The notes under the pieces were generated by a model that saw only the letters and a program-made list of their open reading frames with translations, was not told where the DNA came from and searched no databases. This document shows positions 54,460 to 63,646 of a DNA stretch of 64,000 nucleotides, piece by piece; the stretch's first letter is position 1, and every line of letters begins with the position of its first letter. Made by a program: the position numbers and the translations under genes. Source of the stretch: Pseudovibrio sp. M1P-2-3 (GTDB lineage Bacteria > Pseudomonadota > Alphaproteobacteria > Rhizobiales > Stappiaceae); assembly GCF_031501865.1 (NCBI RefSeq), contig NZ_JARRCW010000001.1, positions 3,744,501-3,808,500 on the forward strand, written 5' to 3'.

Positions 54460-54468
54460 GAAGATAAA

Positions 54469-55578
54469 ATGCAACACTCGTCCCTTTTCCAACCGTTCGA
54501 ACTCGGATCTTTAACCCTTAAAAACCGCTGTGTTCTGGCCCCCATGACCCGCGTAAGTGCAAATGAGGAGGGAAGTGTTAGCGCGCAGATGCTACCCTAT
54601 TATAAGTCTTTCGCACAAGGCGGGTTTGCCGCGCTGATCACCGAAGGTGTCTACACTGATAGAGCCTACAGCCAGTGCTATCGCTATCAGCCCGGACTGA
54701 CCGATGGACTTCAAGCTGCAAGTTGGAAACCCCTGATTGAACAGGTACAAGATGCCGGAGCCGCTGTTATTATGCAGCTCATGCATGCGGGAGCACTTTC
54801 TCAATATAACCGCTTCAGTACCTTAACAGGTGGCCCCTCTTCCATCCGTCCAAAGGGCACACAGATGGAATTTTATCGTGGCCACGGCCTTTATGAACTG
54901 CCAAGCCAGATGAGCAGTGCAGACATCGAAACTGCAATTTCCGGCTTTGTGGAAGCGGCACAGCGTGCGGAGGAGACCGGAGTTTCCGGCGTGGAAATTC
55001 ATGGAGCCAACGGATATCTTCTGGATCAGTTTCTTACCGATTATGCAAATCACAGAGAAGACCAGTATGGCGGAAGCGTAGGCAACCGAATTCGCCTCAC
55101 CTGCGAGATACTTGGCCGCGTTCGTGAAAAGGTCTCGCCTGAATTTGTCGTGGGCGTGCGGATCTCCCAGAGCAAGGTGAATGACTTTGAGCATAAATGG
55201 GCGGGTGGAGAGGAAGATGCACGTGTTGTCTTTACGAGTTTGAAAGAGGCAGGTGCCAGCTATATCCATACAACCGAATTTGAAGCGGACAAACCCGCGT
55301 TTGGCACAGGCGCCTCCCTTGCACAGCTGGCGCGGCAGTTTTCCAACCTGCCAGTGATTGCAAACGGCGGACTTGGGAAACCCGACCGCGCTGCGGCCAT
55401 GCTGGAGAGTTCTCAAGCAGATCTCATAGCACTGGGCAAACCCGCGCTGGCTTCCAATGCGTGGCCAAATCAGGTTCGTGCAAACGGGCCTTTGAAAGAG
55501 TTCAACTTTGAAATGTTCTCGCCACGGGCTGATCTGGAAAGTGAAAGCAAGTGGAAAGAGAAAGAAACCGCCCAATAA
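54469..55578 (+). CDS. Old Yellow Enzyme-family alkene reductase 1
   Basis: A 369-aa FMN-dependent ene-reductase. FQPFELGSLTLKNRCVLAPMTR at the N-terminus is the family entry. The catalytic region is GVEIHGANGYLLDQF (His and Asn bind the substrate carbonyl), and LPVIANGGLGKP is the phosphate-binding loop. The ATG at 54469 has AGGAAG upstream; the longer frame runs into the divergent LysR gene. Reduces activated alkenes, quinones or nitro compounds. Paralogue of the second OYE gene. Confidence 0.92.
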   Translation: MQHSSLFQPFELGSLTLKNRCVLAPMTRVSANEEGSVSAQMLPYYKSFAQGGFAALITEGVYTDRAYSQCYRYQPGLTDGLQAASWKPLIEQVQDAGAAVIMQLMHAGALSQYNRFSTLTGGPSSIRPKGTQMEFYRGHGLYELPSQMSSADIETAISGFVEAAQRAEETGVSGVEIHGANGYLLDQFLTDYANHREDQYGGSVGNRIRLTCEILGRVREKVSPEFVVGVRISQSKVNDFEHKWAGGEEDARVVFTSLKEAGASYIHTTEFEADKPAFGTGASLAQLARQFSNLPVIANGGLGKPDRAAAMLESSQADLIALGKPALASNAWPNQVRANGPLKEFNFEMFSPRADLESESKWKEKETAQ

Positions 55579-55694
55579 CGCCAGCGTATAATCGGTAGTT
55601 TGTGGTCAAGATACCGGATCGGCGCTTCGCTTGTCCGGTATGACCCCAAGGAAGCCGCCTGCCAGTCCGCGCTTGGAACTCCCTCTTTATTTCA

Positions 55695-55725
55695 CTTAAG
55701 GTGGAGAAATTTTCTCCACCTTAAG
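55695..55725. terminator. long perfect hairpin after OYE gene 1
   Basis: Two 14-bp perfect arms (CTTAAGGTGGAGAA / TTCTCCACCTTAAG) with a 3-nt centre, followed on the + strand by CTGTTGTTTTTG. Most likely the terminator of alkene reductase 1. It is unusually long, so a regulatory or repeat origin is possible. Confidence 0.65.
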
Positions 55726-55815
55726 CTGTTGTTTTTGCGCATACCTTTATCCGAAATCCCGTATGCATGTCCCCCCCTATACGCTGTAGGCGATATTTTT
55801 CTCGCCCCATGTGGC

Positions 55816-55867
55816 TTGACTCTTTTAGGTCAATCGTCCTAATTCTATTTTTAGGACAATGGTCCTA
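55816..55867 (+). promoter_or_regulatory. promoter with two 16-bp NemR-like operators
   Basis: TTGACT (55816-55821) and TAATTC (55840-55845) form a promoter with an 18-bp spacer. Operator 1 TAGGTCAATCGTCCTA (55826-55841) is within the spacer. Operator 2 TAGGACAATGGTCCTA (55852-55867), a perfect TAGGAC-N4-GTCCTA palindrome, is just downstream. Their centres are 26 bp apart. The TetR gene two genes downstream is the obvious ligand-responsive repressor. Confidence 0.75.
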
Positions 55868-55891
55868 GAGAATTTATCCCGAGGAATGACA

Positions 55892-56974
55892 ATGGCTGCA
55901 GACTTATTTGAGAAATTTAACCTAGGTAATATTGAGTTATCCAACCGGATGGTTATGGCGCCCATGACGCGCAATCGTGCCAATGAAAATGGTGAAGTCA
56001 CTGAGATGATGGTGACTTATTATCAGCAACGGGCAAGTGCTGGACTGATTATTGCCGAATCTTCACCCGTCTCCGCACAGGGCATTGGCTACCCGATGAC
56101 CCCGAATATCTTTAGTGAACCTCAGGCTAAAAGCTGGAAGAAACTAACGGATGCGGTGCACGCGGAAGGCGGGCGCATTTTCATACAGCTGCAGCATTGC
56201 GGACGTATTTCTCACCCATCCATGCAAGCTGGCGGCGCCCTGCCCGTTGCCCCCTCGGCAATAAAGCCCAGCGGACAGGCTGTGACATATCAAGGAATGC
56301 AGGATTTTGTGGAGCCGCGCGCACTGGAAACCTCTGAAATTTCCCAGATTGTTGCTCAATTCAAGCAAGGTGCAATTCTGGCAAAACAGGCCGGGTTTGA
56401 TGGTGTCGAAGTGCACGGCGCCAATGGATATATCATTGACCAGTTCTTGCGTGATGGCTCCAATCAGCGTGATGATGCTTATGGTGGCAATGTACAAAAC
56501 CGCCTGCGTTTGCTGAGCGAAATCCTTGATGCGGTGTGTACCGTTTGGCCCGCAAAAAGTGTCGGCCTTCGTTTAACACCTGAAAACAGTTACAACGACA
56601 TGCGCGATAGCGACCCTCAAACGCACTTTGAGTATTTCATTGAGCAGGTCAGCTCATTTGGACTGTGTTACCTGCACGTTTTGGAAGGCGACATGATGAC
56701 AAAAACCAGCAGTGTCGATTATGGGGCGTTGAGGGGAAAGTTTTCCGGTCCCTATATCGCCAACAACGGTTATGATCTGGAAAAAGCGCAGAAGTCCTTG
56801 CAAGATCAAAATGCTGACCTGATCGCCTTTGGTCTGCCGTTTCTTGCAAACCCGGATCTGGTTCGCCGCTACAAAGACAAACTGCCTCTTAATGAAGTGG
56901 ACCATTCCACATTTTATGGAGGCAACGAGCGGGGCTTTACCGACTATCCTTTCTATCATAGTGAAGAAGTCTAG
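55892..56974 (+). CDS. Old Yellow Enzyme-family alkene reductase 2 (NemA-like)
   Basis: A 360-aa FMN ene-reductase: FEKFNLGNIELSNRMVMAPMTRNR, VEVHGANGYIIDQFLRD (substrate His/Asn), GPYIANNGYD, with a C-terminal FYGGNERGFTDYPF typical of the NemA group. NemA detoxifies N-ethylmaleimide, quinones and nitro compounds. The ATG at 55892 is preferred: GAGGA lies 6 nt before it, whereas the ORF's first ATG is inside operator 2. First gene of a TetR-regulated operon. Confidence 0.93.
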   Translation: MAADLFEKFNLGNIELSNRMVMAPMTRNRANENGEVTEMMVTYYQQRASAGLIIAESSPVSAQGIGYPMTPNIFSEPQAKSWKKLTDAVHAEGGRIFIQLQHCGRISHPSMQAGGALPVAPSAIKPSGQAVTYQGMQDFVEPRALETSEISQIVAQFKQGAILAKQAGFDGVEVHGANGYIIDQFLRDGSNQRDDAYGGNVQNRLRLLSEILDAVCTVWPAKSVGLRLTPENSYNDMRDSDPQTHFEYFIEQVSSFGLCYLHVLEGDMMTKTSSVDYGALRGKFSGPYIANNGYDLEKAQKSLQDQNADLIAFGLPFLANPDLVRRYKDKLPLNEVDHSTFYGGNERGFTDYPFYHSEEV

Positions 56975-57015
56975 TTTGATAAAAGTATAAATAACATGGC
57001 AAAGGGCGTCTTCTC

Positions 57016-57603
57016 ATGAGTGCAAAGACAACACGAAACCGCATCATCGAAGCGGCTGACAAGCTGTTCTATGAGCAGGGCTTTGAAAAGACTTCCTTTG
57101 CTGACATTGCCGACACGGTGAAGATTTCCCGCGGGAACTTCTATTACCACTTCAAAACCAAGGACGACATTCTTTCGGCAGTTATACAGCAGCGTTTGTC
57201 CGATCGGCAAAACTGGCTGAAACAGTGGGAAGATCAGGTTGAAGATCCGGCAGAGCGAATCCTGTGCTTTGTCAAAATCCTTCTGCGCAACCGTGTGAAC
57301 ATCATGGCCTTCGGGTGTCCACTGGGCACACTGAGCGCGGAGCTGGCGAAGCTAGACCACGCCTCTCAGGATGAGTATCGGGAGATTTTTACCCTGTTTC
57401 GAGACTGGCTGAAGAAGCAGTTTTTCGACCTTGGACATGAAGCCGATGCCGACAGACTGGCAATGCACATCCTCTCTCATTCCCAAGGTGTGGCCACAAT
57501 GGCAAACACCTTCAAGGACGAGAAATTTATAGAAGATGAAGTGGCCCAGATAACCCTCTGGCTGCAAACATATTCCCGCGATCCATTAACCCTATCAGAC
57601 TAG
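57016..57603 (+). CDS. TetR-family regulator (NemR-like)
   Basis: A 195-aa repressor. The N-terminal helix-turn-helix is TRNRIIEAADKLFYEQGFEKTSFADIADTVKISRGNFYYHF (about residues 5-45). The C-terminal domain has one Cys at FVKILL and FGCPLGT. It lies downstream of the OYE gene in the operon, with two candidate operators at the operon promoter. Cysteine-based electrophile sensing is possible: two Cys are visible (near 88 and 103). Confidence 0.9.
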   Translation: MSAKTTRNRIIEAADKLFYEQGFEKTSFADIADTVKISRGNFYYHFKTKDDILSAVIQQRLSDRQNWLKQWEDQVEDPAERILCFVKILLRNRVNIMAFGCPLGTLSAELAKLDHASQDEYREIFTLFRDWLKKQFFDLGHEADADRLAMHILSHSQGVATMANTFKDEKFIEDEVAQITLWLQTYSRDPLTLSD

Positions 57604-57615
57604 GACCAAGCCCCT

Positions 57616-57906
57616 ATGTTTATTGTACTCTTGAAATTTTCCGAGAATAAATCCCAAGCACCCCAGTTTATGCAGGCCCATAAAGACTGGATAAAGCAAG
57701 GCTTTGATGATCAGGTCTTTGTTATGGTTGGATCCTTAAAGCCCAATGCAGGGGGGGCTATTATTGCCCATGGCACCACTTTGGATGATCTCCAAAAAAG
57801 GGTAGATGCTGACCCATTCGTTATTGAACACATTGTTACAGCAGAAATTCTGGAAATTGACCCAGCACGCGCAGAAGAGCGCCTGAATTTCCTGCTTGCC
57901 TCTTAA
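57616..57906 (+). CDS. YciI-family protein
   Basis: A 96-aa protein, MFIVLLKFSENKSQA, then HKDWIKQGFDDQVFVMVGSLKPNAGGAII, and DPFVIEHIVTAEILEI; the family His and Asp are present (HKDW, VDADPF). These are small ferredoxin-like-fold enzymes or domains of ill-defined activity. Only 12 bp after the TetR stop. In an electrophile-response operon it may process a breakdown product. Confidence 0.87.
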   Translation: MFIVLLKFSENKSQAPQFMQAHKDWIKQGFDDQVFVMVGSLKPNAGGAIIAHGTTLDDLQKRVDADPFVIEHIVTAEILEIDPARAEERLNFLLAS

Positions 57907-57992
57907 AGGTAAGAGACATTTATAGCGATGCAAAAGGCAAGGCGAGACGTGGGACCCTACTGCATTGCGCCTCTCCGTCCTTATCACAGCCC

Positions 57993-58090
57993 TAAAGTAG
58001 TGAGGCGTTTTATTGAAACAGCTCACTGCTTTAACTTCGTATTTAGGCGCATATCTTTAATAGAAAACCGGCCCCCACTTTTCAGCGCAC
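57993..58090 (+). repeat. dispersed composite repeat, full copy 2
   Basis: Aligns with the reverse complement of 7983-8090: AGTGAGGCGTTTTATTGAAA, CAGCTCACTGCTTTAAC, a GCGCATATCTTTAATA stretch and GAAAACCGGCCCCCACTTTTC. In the gap between the YciI and sqdB genes. The remaining ~200 bp of this gap is very AT-rich, with an inverted repeat ACAATAATAATATT/AATATTATTGT around 58180-58230. Confidence 0.7.
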
Positions 58091-58308
58091 CATCATCTAA
58101 AAGTTGAATATTAAATAATACAACAATCAAAAATAGATAAACCGGACCAAATCTACGTTAATCATAAACTTTGTTTAATATAACAATAATAATATTCAAT
58201 TCCATTGAGTTAGTACTAATATTATTGTAACCTTAAGAAATACTTCTTCTTAGAGAATGAAAGGTATTTCTTACAGCACTCTCACCTACAAAGTATTTGG
58301 AGCAACCA

Positions 58309-59454
58309 ATGCAGAAAGTTCTGGTTTTAGGGGGAGACGGATTTTGTGGTTGGCCAACCTCCCTTTATTTATCTAGCTTGGGGTATGAGATTATAATTCT
58401 TGATAATCTCTCCCGAAGAAAAATAGATATTGATCTAGAGGTTTCTTCATTAACACCCATAACAAATGTAGGCGAAAGACTTTGTGTCTGGAAGGAGCTT
58501 ACAGGGGCGACTATTCGGCATATCCCCATGACGCTGGGCAAAGAGTTTAACCGGCTCGTTTCTTTGTTATCCGATGAGCAGCCAGAAGCTATTATTCACT
58601 TTGCCGAACAAAGAGCGGCTCCCTATTCCATGAAGTCCGCGCGGCATCGCAGATACACCGTTAATAATAACCTAAATGCAACGCACGATCTTCTTGCGGC
58701 GATTGTGGAAAGTAAAACGGACCCACATCTTCTGCATTTGGGTACTATGGGGGTCTATGGCTACAATACAACTGGCATCAAAATTCCGGAAGGGTATCTG
58801 GATATTCAAGTGGGAGGAGAACACAAGGAAATCCTCTACCCATGCAGTCCTGGGTCAATCTATCATATGACGAAAACTCAGGATCAGCTCCTATTTCTTT
58901 TTTATAATAAGAATGATCTCGTTCGTATAACCGACCTGCACCAAGGCATCGTTTGGGGGACACAAACGCCGCAAACACAGTTGGATGAACGCCTCATAAA
59001 CAGATTTGACTATGACGGGGACTATGGCACCGTTCTGAACCGTTTCCTGATGCAGGCCGCCATTGAGTACCCGTTGACGGTGTACGGAACAGGTGGTCAG
59101 ACGCGCGCCTTTATTCATATTCAAGATACATGCAGGTGCATTCAACTGGCCCTTGAAAACGCCCCGCAAAAGGGAGAGCGGGTAAATATCTTGAACCAGA
59201 TGACGGAAACACACCGTATTCGTGATTTGGCCAAGATGATCTCTGCAAAAACCGGAGCAGAGATTTCTTATCTAGAGAACCCTAGAAAGGAAGCAGCCGA
59301 AAATGACCTTTTGGTTGCCAATGACCGGCTATTGAAAATGGGGCTCGAGCCAAAAACACTTAGCAACTTCCTGCTGAATGAAGTGACTGAAGTGGCAATG
59401 AAATATACAGACAGGTGTGACCGCTCAAAAATACCCTGCGCTTCTAAGTGGTAA
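58309..59454 (+). CDS. sqdB: UDP-sulfoquinovose synthase
   Basis: A 381-aa SDR-type enzyme that converts UDP-glucose and sulfite to UDP-sulfoquinovose, the head group donor for sulfolipid. Blocks: VLVLGGDGFCGWPTSLYL (Rossmann), HFAEQRAAPYSMK, LGTMGVYGYN and SIYHMTKTQDQ (catalytic Tyr and Lys), YGTGGQTRAFIHIQDT. The ATG at 58309 has GGAG upstream; a TTG four codons earlier overlaps the ribosome site. Precedes a glycosyltransferase by 60 bp. Confidence 0.95.
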   Translation: MQKVLVLGGDGFCGWPTSLYLSSLGYEIIILDNLSRRKIDIDLEVSSLTPITNVGERLCVWKELTGATIRHIPMTLGKEFNRLVSLLSDEQPEAIIHFAEQRAAPYSMKSARHRRYTVNNNLNATHDLLAAIVESKTDPHLLHLGTMGVYGYNTTGIKIPEGYLDIQVGGEHKEILYPCSPGSIYHMTKTQDQLLFLFYNKNDLVRITDLHQGIVWGTQTPQTQLDERLINRFDYDGDYGTVLNRFLMQAAIEYPLTVYGTGGQTRAFIHIQDTCRCIQLALENAPQKGERVNILNQMTETHRIRDLAKMISAKTGAEISYLENPRKEAAENDLLVANDRLLKMGLEPKTLSNFLLNEVTEVAMKYTDRCDRSKIPCASKW

Positions 59455-59514
59455 AGCCTTCATGATAATCGCCTAATATTGCCAGATCTACCTCCGTTAA
59501 AAGGCAGCTGCATC

Positions 59515-60528
59515 ATGCGAATTTTGATTGTGACAGACACCTATTCCACCCAAATCAACGGGGTAGCAAGGGTTCTGTCGCAAACCGAGAAAGAGCTAAT
59601 AAAACAGGGGCATACATTAGATATTCTGGACGTTAAGGATTGCGTGACAGTTCCTTTCCCACCTTACCCGGAGATCAAAGTCGCAGTATTTCCCAGAGGC
59701 CAAGTGAAGCGTAGAGTTGAGGCTTTTCAACCAGACTCCATTCATATTCTAACAGAGGGCACACTCGGTTGGTCGGCACGGGCTTACTGCATGCGCAATA
59801 ATATCGCTTTTACCAGCTCATTTCTTTCAAAGTTCGCTGAGTACCTCTCCTTAAATTACAAAGTTCCTCATAGTTGGCTACACTTATTATTTAAGCGTTT
59901 TCATAGGGCCGCTGCACATACAATGGTTACAACCGAGGGAATGAGGCAAGAGGCGTACGAGTTCGGTATTGAGCACGTTCGCCTATGGCGCCGTGGCGTA
60001 GACTTTTCTCAATTCAGATCAGTGGAAGCAAATCTATTTTCAGACCATCAAGGGCCAATAATGCTTTATGTAGGCCGTCTTTCCTTTGAAAAAAATATTG
60101 AGGCGTTTCTTTCCCTACAAGCTTCAGGAACAAAAGTTATTGTCGGGGACGGCCCCCGTCGTAAGTACTTAGAGCAAAAGTTTCCTGATGCTGTGTTTTG
60201 CGGTGTGCGCGAAGGGGAGAATCTGGTTCAGTGTTATAACAGCGCTGATGTTTTTGTTTTCCCCTCTCTCACAGATACCTTTGGTCTGGTCAATCTGGAG
60301 GCCTTGGCCTGCGGGCTTCCTGTGGCAGCCTTTCCAGTAACAGGCCCCAAAGATATAATAGGAAATGCCCCTGTAGGAGCACTGGACAAGGATCTGGGAA
60401 AAGCAATTACAGAGGCTTTACGCATGAAGCCGGAGGACTGTATCAAGCATGCCAGTCAATACTCCTGGCAAGCGGCAGCAGAAGATTTCATCTCCAACTT
60501 GGTACCTGTTACTGCCAAACACTCGTAA
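59515..60528 (+). CDS. GT4-family glycosyltransferase, probable sulfoquinovosyltransferase
   Basis: A 337-aa GT-B enzyme. It begins MRILIVTDTYSTQINGVARVLSQTEKEL, with LYVGRLSFEKNIEAFLSL and the nucleotide-binding PSLTDTFGLVNLEALACGLPVAA. These are typical of GT4 enzymes acting on lipids (SqdX, PimB and rhizobial lipid glycosyltransferases). The position behind sqdB suggests transfer of sulfoquinovose to diacylglycerol. The start at 59515 is set by the family N-terminus, with AAGG upstream. Acceptor inferred, not proven. Confidence 0.82.
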   Translation: MRILIVTDTYSTQINGVARVLSQTEKELIKQGHTLDILDVKDCVTVPFPPYPEIKVAVFPRGQVKRRVEAFQPDSIHILTEGTLGWSARAYCMRNNIAFTSSFLSKFAEYLSLNYKVPHSWLHLLFKRFHRAAAHTMVTTEGMRQEAYEFGIEHVRLWRRGVDFSQFRSVEANLFSDHQGPIMLYVGRLSFEKNIEAFLSLQASGTKVIVGDGPRRKYLEQKFPDAVFCGVREGENLVQCYNSADVFVFPSLTDTFGLVNLEALACGLPVAAFPVTGPKDIIGNAPVGALDKDLGKAITEALRMKPEDCIKHASQYSWQAAAEDFISNLVPVTAKHS

Positions 60529-60601
60529 GCCGGAATTTTAAAATCAGTACTACTCTGCACACTACTGGCCGAAAGTCGAACGCAAAAAAGTTATTGCAAG
60601 A

Positions 60602-60635
60602 AAGGCCAGCCTTTGAAAAAGGCTGGCCTTCCTCT
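60602..60635 (-). terminator. terminator of adhE
   Basis: A 10-bp stem AAGGCCAGCC / GGCTGGCCTT with a 9-nt loop; on the minus strand it is followed by TCTTGCAATAACTTTTTT. It also ends any transcript arriving from the sqd genes. Confidence 0.75.
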
Positions 60636-60657
60636 CATTCACTTTACCAAATAAACA

Positions 60658-63333
60658 CTACTCGGCAGCCTTGATACCTGCTTTCGAGCTAGCCTCTTTC
60701 TCCTGAGTTGCAAGAGTGTGGACGTTAGTGTCTTCAACAAACACGTTGCCATAGTACGCGTCTACCAGAAGTTGCTTAATCTCGCTGATCAGAGGGAAGC
60801 GCGGGTTGGCGCCTGTGCACTGATCATCAAAGGCTTCTTCTGCCACTTCATCCAATCTAGCCATAAACTCGGCCTCAGGAATACCCAGCTCCTTGAGAGA
60901 GGAAGGAATGTCCAGCGCACGCTTAACCTCTTCAATCCAGGCAATCAGTTTTTCGACCCGAGCACCTTCACTGTCAGAGGCGTTTGTGAGCTTTAAATGA
61001 TCCGCAATTTCAGCATAACGGAATCTGGAATGCGGGCGGTCATACTGGGAAAAAGCAGTCTGCTTGGTTGGGTTGTTATTAGCGTTATAGCGAATAACAT
61101 TGGCAATCAGCATTGCGTTGGCAAGACCATGCGGGATGTGATAGGCCGCACCGATCTTATGGGCAATTGAGTGACAAACCCCTAGGAAAGCATTGGCAAA
61201 GGCAATACCGGCAACAGTTGCCGCGTTGTGAACCTTTTCCCGAGCATGCGGCGCATCCCTGCCTTTTTCATAGGCTTCGACAAGATTTTCCTTCAAAATC
61301 TTAAGCGCCTGAAGGGATTGCCCCTCGGAATACTCGTTGGCAATGACAGAGACGTAACTTTCCAGAGAGTGTACAACCGCATCCAATCCGCCATAGGCAG
61401 TCAGGGATTTTGGAAGATCCATAACCAGATTGGCATCCACAATCGCCATATTGGGTGTGAGTTCGTAATCGGCAATAGGATACTTCATGCCGGTCTTGTC
61501 ATCGGTCACCACTGCAAACGGTGTCACTTCCGATCCGGTTCCTGAGGTGGTTGGAATGGCAACCATCTTTGCCTTGATACCCAGTTTCGGGAAGGTATAG
61601 ATCCTCTTGCGGATATCAAGAAAGCGCAGGGCAAGGTCGGCAAAGTCCACTTCAGGGTGTTCATACATCACCCACATGATCTTCGCCGCATCCATTGGAG
61701 AGCCGCCGCCCAATGCCACGATTACATCGGGATTAAAGGCATTACACAGTTCAACGCCTTTGCGGACAATAGACAAGGTCGGATCCGCTTCAACTTCAAA
61801 GAAAACCTCGGTTTCCATGCCAAGATCGTTCAAAAGAGAGACGGTCTCATCCGTATAGCCATTCTTGAACAGGAAGTTATCTGTCACAATCAAAGCCCGC
61901 TTTTTGCCCTTCAAGTCTTCAAGGGCCATAGGCAGGCAACCGCGGCGGAAGTAGATGGATTCGGGTAGTTTATGCCACAGCATGTTCTCGGCCCTCTTGG
62001 CCACTGTTTTCTTATTGATTAAGTGCTGAGGTCCCACATTCTCGGAAATAGAATTCCCGCCCCATGAGCCACAGCCCAGTGTCAAAGAAGGCGCAAGAGA
62101 GAAGTTATAGAAATCGCCCATTCCGCCATGAGATGCCGGAGAGTTTATCAAGATACGCGCCGTTTTCATGACCTGACCGAATTCACGGATACGGTCCTGA
62201 CAGCGGTCCTGATCGGTGTAGTACACGGAAGTGTGGCCAATACCGCCAAATGTGACCAGCTCTTCGGCTTTGGCAAACGCGGCCCGGTAATCTTTTTCCC
62301 GATACATGGCCAAGGTTGGAGAGAGTTTTTCATGGGCAAACGGCTCTTTCTCGTTCACCTCACTCACTTCGCAAATAAGAACCTTAGTATCTGCGGGAAC
62401 GACAACACCGGCCATTTCGGCAATTTTCGCAGCGGGCTGGCCAACAATCGCCGCATTAACACCCCCGTTCTTGAGCAGGATGTCTTTAACCGCCTTAACT
62501 TCCTTGCCCTTGAGAATATGGGCTTTGTGCGTGGCAAAGCGAGCCTTCACCGCTTCATAGACCTCATCAACAACGACAACAGATTGCTCGGAGGCACAAA
62601 TAACGCCATTGTCAAATGTCTTGGACATGAGAACAGAAGCCACCATGCGCTTGATATCGGCATGTTCATCAACCACAACAGGTGTGTTGCCAGCCCCCAC
62701 ACCGATCGCAGGTTTACCGGAGGAATAAGCCGCTTTCACCATACCCGGACCACCGGTGGCCAGTATCAGGTTAATGTCATCGTGGGTCATCAAGGCATGG
62801 GACAATTCCACCGTCGGCACATCAATCCAGCCGATGATATCTTTGGGAGCACCCGCCTTGATGGCCGCTTCCAGAACTATGCGGGCTGCCTCATTGGTGG
62901 AGTGCTTGGCTCTTGGGTGCGGGCTGAAGATAATACCGTTACGGGTCTTCAGCGAGATCAAAGACTTGAAAATGGCTGTTGAGGTGGGGTTGGTTGTGGG
63001 AATAATTCCACAAATCAGGCCTGTCGGCTCGGCTATGGTAATGGTGCCGAAAGTATTATCTTCAGAGAGAATACCGCAGGTCTTTTCGTCCTTGTATTTG
63101 TTATAGATGTACTCTGAGGCGAATTGGTTCTTGATCACCTTGTCTTCCATGATGCCCATGCCGCTTTCCTCAGCGGCCATACGTGCAAGGGGAATGCGGG
63201 CATCGGCGGCAGCGAGCGCTGCGGCACGAAAGATCTTGTCTACCTGTTCCTGAGTGTAGTTTGCGAAAACCTTTTGTGCGGCGCGTACCCGCGCGACAAG
63301 GGCATCCAATTCCTTATTATTTGTTACAGGCAT
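60658..63333 (-). CDS. adhE: bifunctional acetaldehyde-CoA/alcohol dehydrogenase
   Basis: An 891-aa fusion. The N-terminal half (about 1-440) is an aldehyde dehydrogenase with catalytic Cys in GVICASEQ (near 243). The C-terminal half is an iron-dependent alcohol dehydrogenase with GGGSPMDAAK, TSGTGSEVTPF and the HGLANAM metal site. It converts acetyl-CoA to ethanol in fermentation. The inner ATG has GGAGATAGG just upstream. An FNR-type box lies upstream, consistent with anaerobic induction. Unusual for a strict aerobe. Confidence 0.96.
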   Translation of the reverse strand: MPVTNNKELDALVARVRAAQKVFANYTQEQVDKIFRAAALAAADARIPLARMAAEESGMGIMEDKVIKNQFASEYIYNKYKDEKTCGILSEDNTFGTITIAEPTGLICGIIPTTNPTSTAIFKSLISLKTRNGIIFSPHPRAKHSTNEAARIVLEAAIKAGAPKDIIGWIDVPTVELSHALMTHDDINLILATGGPGMVKAAYSSGKPAIGVGAGNTPVVVDEHADIKRMVASVLMSKTFDNGVICASEQSVVVVDEVYEAVKARFATHKAHILKGKEVKAVKDILLKNGGVNAAIVGQPAAKIAEMAGVVVPADTKVLICEVSEVNEKEPFAHEKLSPTLAMYREKDYRAAFAKAEELVTFGGIGHTSVYYTDQDRCQDRIREFGQVMKTARILINSPASHGGMGDFYNFSLAPSLTLGCGSWGGNSISENVGPQHLINKKTVAKRAENMLWHKLPESIYFRRGCLPMALEDLKGKKRALIVTDNFLFKNGYTDETVSLLNDLGMETEVFFEVEADPTLSIVRKGVELCNAFNPDVIVALGGGSPMDAAKIMWVMYEHPEVDFADLALRFLDIRKRIYTFPKLGIKAKMVAIPTTSGTGSEVTPFAVVTDDKTGMKYPIADYELTPNMAIVDANLVMDLPKSLTAYGGLDAVVHSLESYVSVIANEYSEGQSLQALKILKENLVEAYEKGRDAPHAREKVHNAATVAGIAFANAFLGVCHSIAHKIGAAYHIPHGLANAMLIANVIRYNANNNPTKQTAFSQYDRPHSRFRYAEIADHLKLTNASDSEGARVEKLIAWIEEVKRALDIPSSLKELGIPEAEFMARLDEVAEEAFDDQCTGANPRFPLISEIKQLLVDAYYGNVFVEDTNVHTLATQEKEASSKAGIKAAE

Positions 63334-63471
63334 ACCTATCTCCATACGGATTTGCTGAATTGGAGAGGTCTGTTTTTAAAGAGAGGGTGCACAACTGACC
63401 CCCTCTCTAAAAAAGGGAGGATACAAAGCTCTCCAATGAACTAAGCCTACGAAATGTAATGCGCTTATCTT

Positions 63472-63485
63472 ATGATAAAGATCAA
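63472..63485 (-). promoter_or_regulatory. FNR/FixK-type box upstream of adhE
   Basis: On the minus strand TTGATCTTTATCAT matches TTGAT-N4-ATCAA at 9 of 10 positions. It lies about 139 bp upstream of the adhE start and is positioned to activate it under low oxygen. Confidence 0.7.
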
Positions 63486-63646
63486 AAAGCGTCTAATATA
63501 TGAGTTTAAAACTGGCAATTTCCTGCGGCGGGTTACACTCCTTGAAGGATCTATATAAAAACCCGAAGTGACTGAATTATGAACGTATAGCAACACTTCG
63601 ATACACCGGGAAATTTGAAGGGTGGTGCTTTGTGCCTGCTTCTGCC

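Noticed and set aside
62128-62982. 284-codon frame on the + strand
   Set aside because: Shadow of adhE on the opposite strand.
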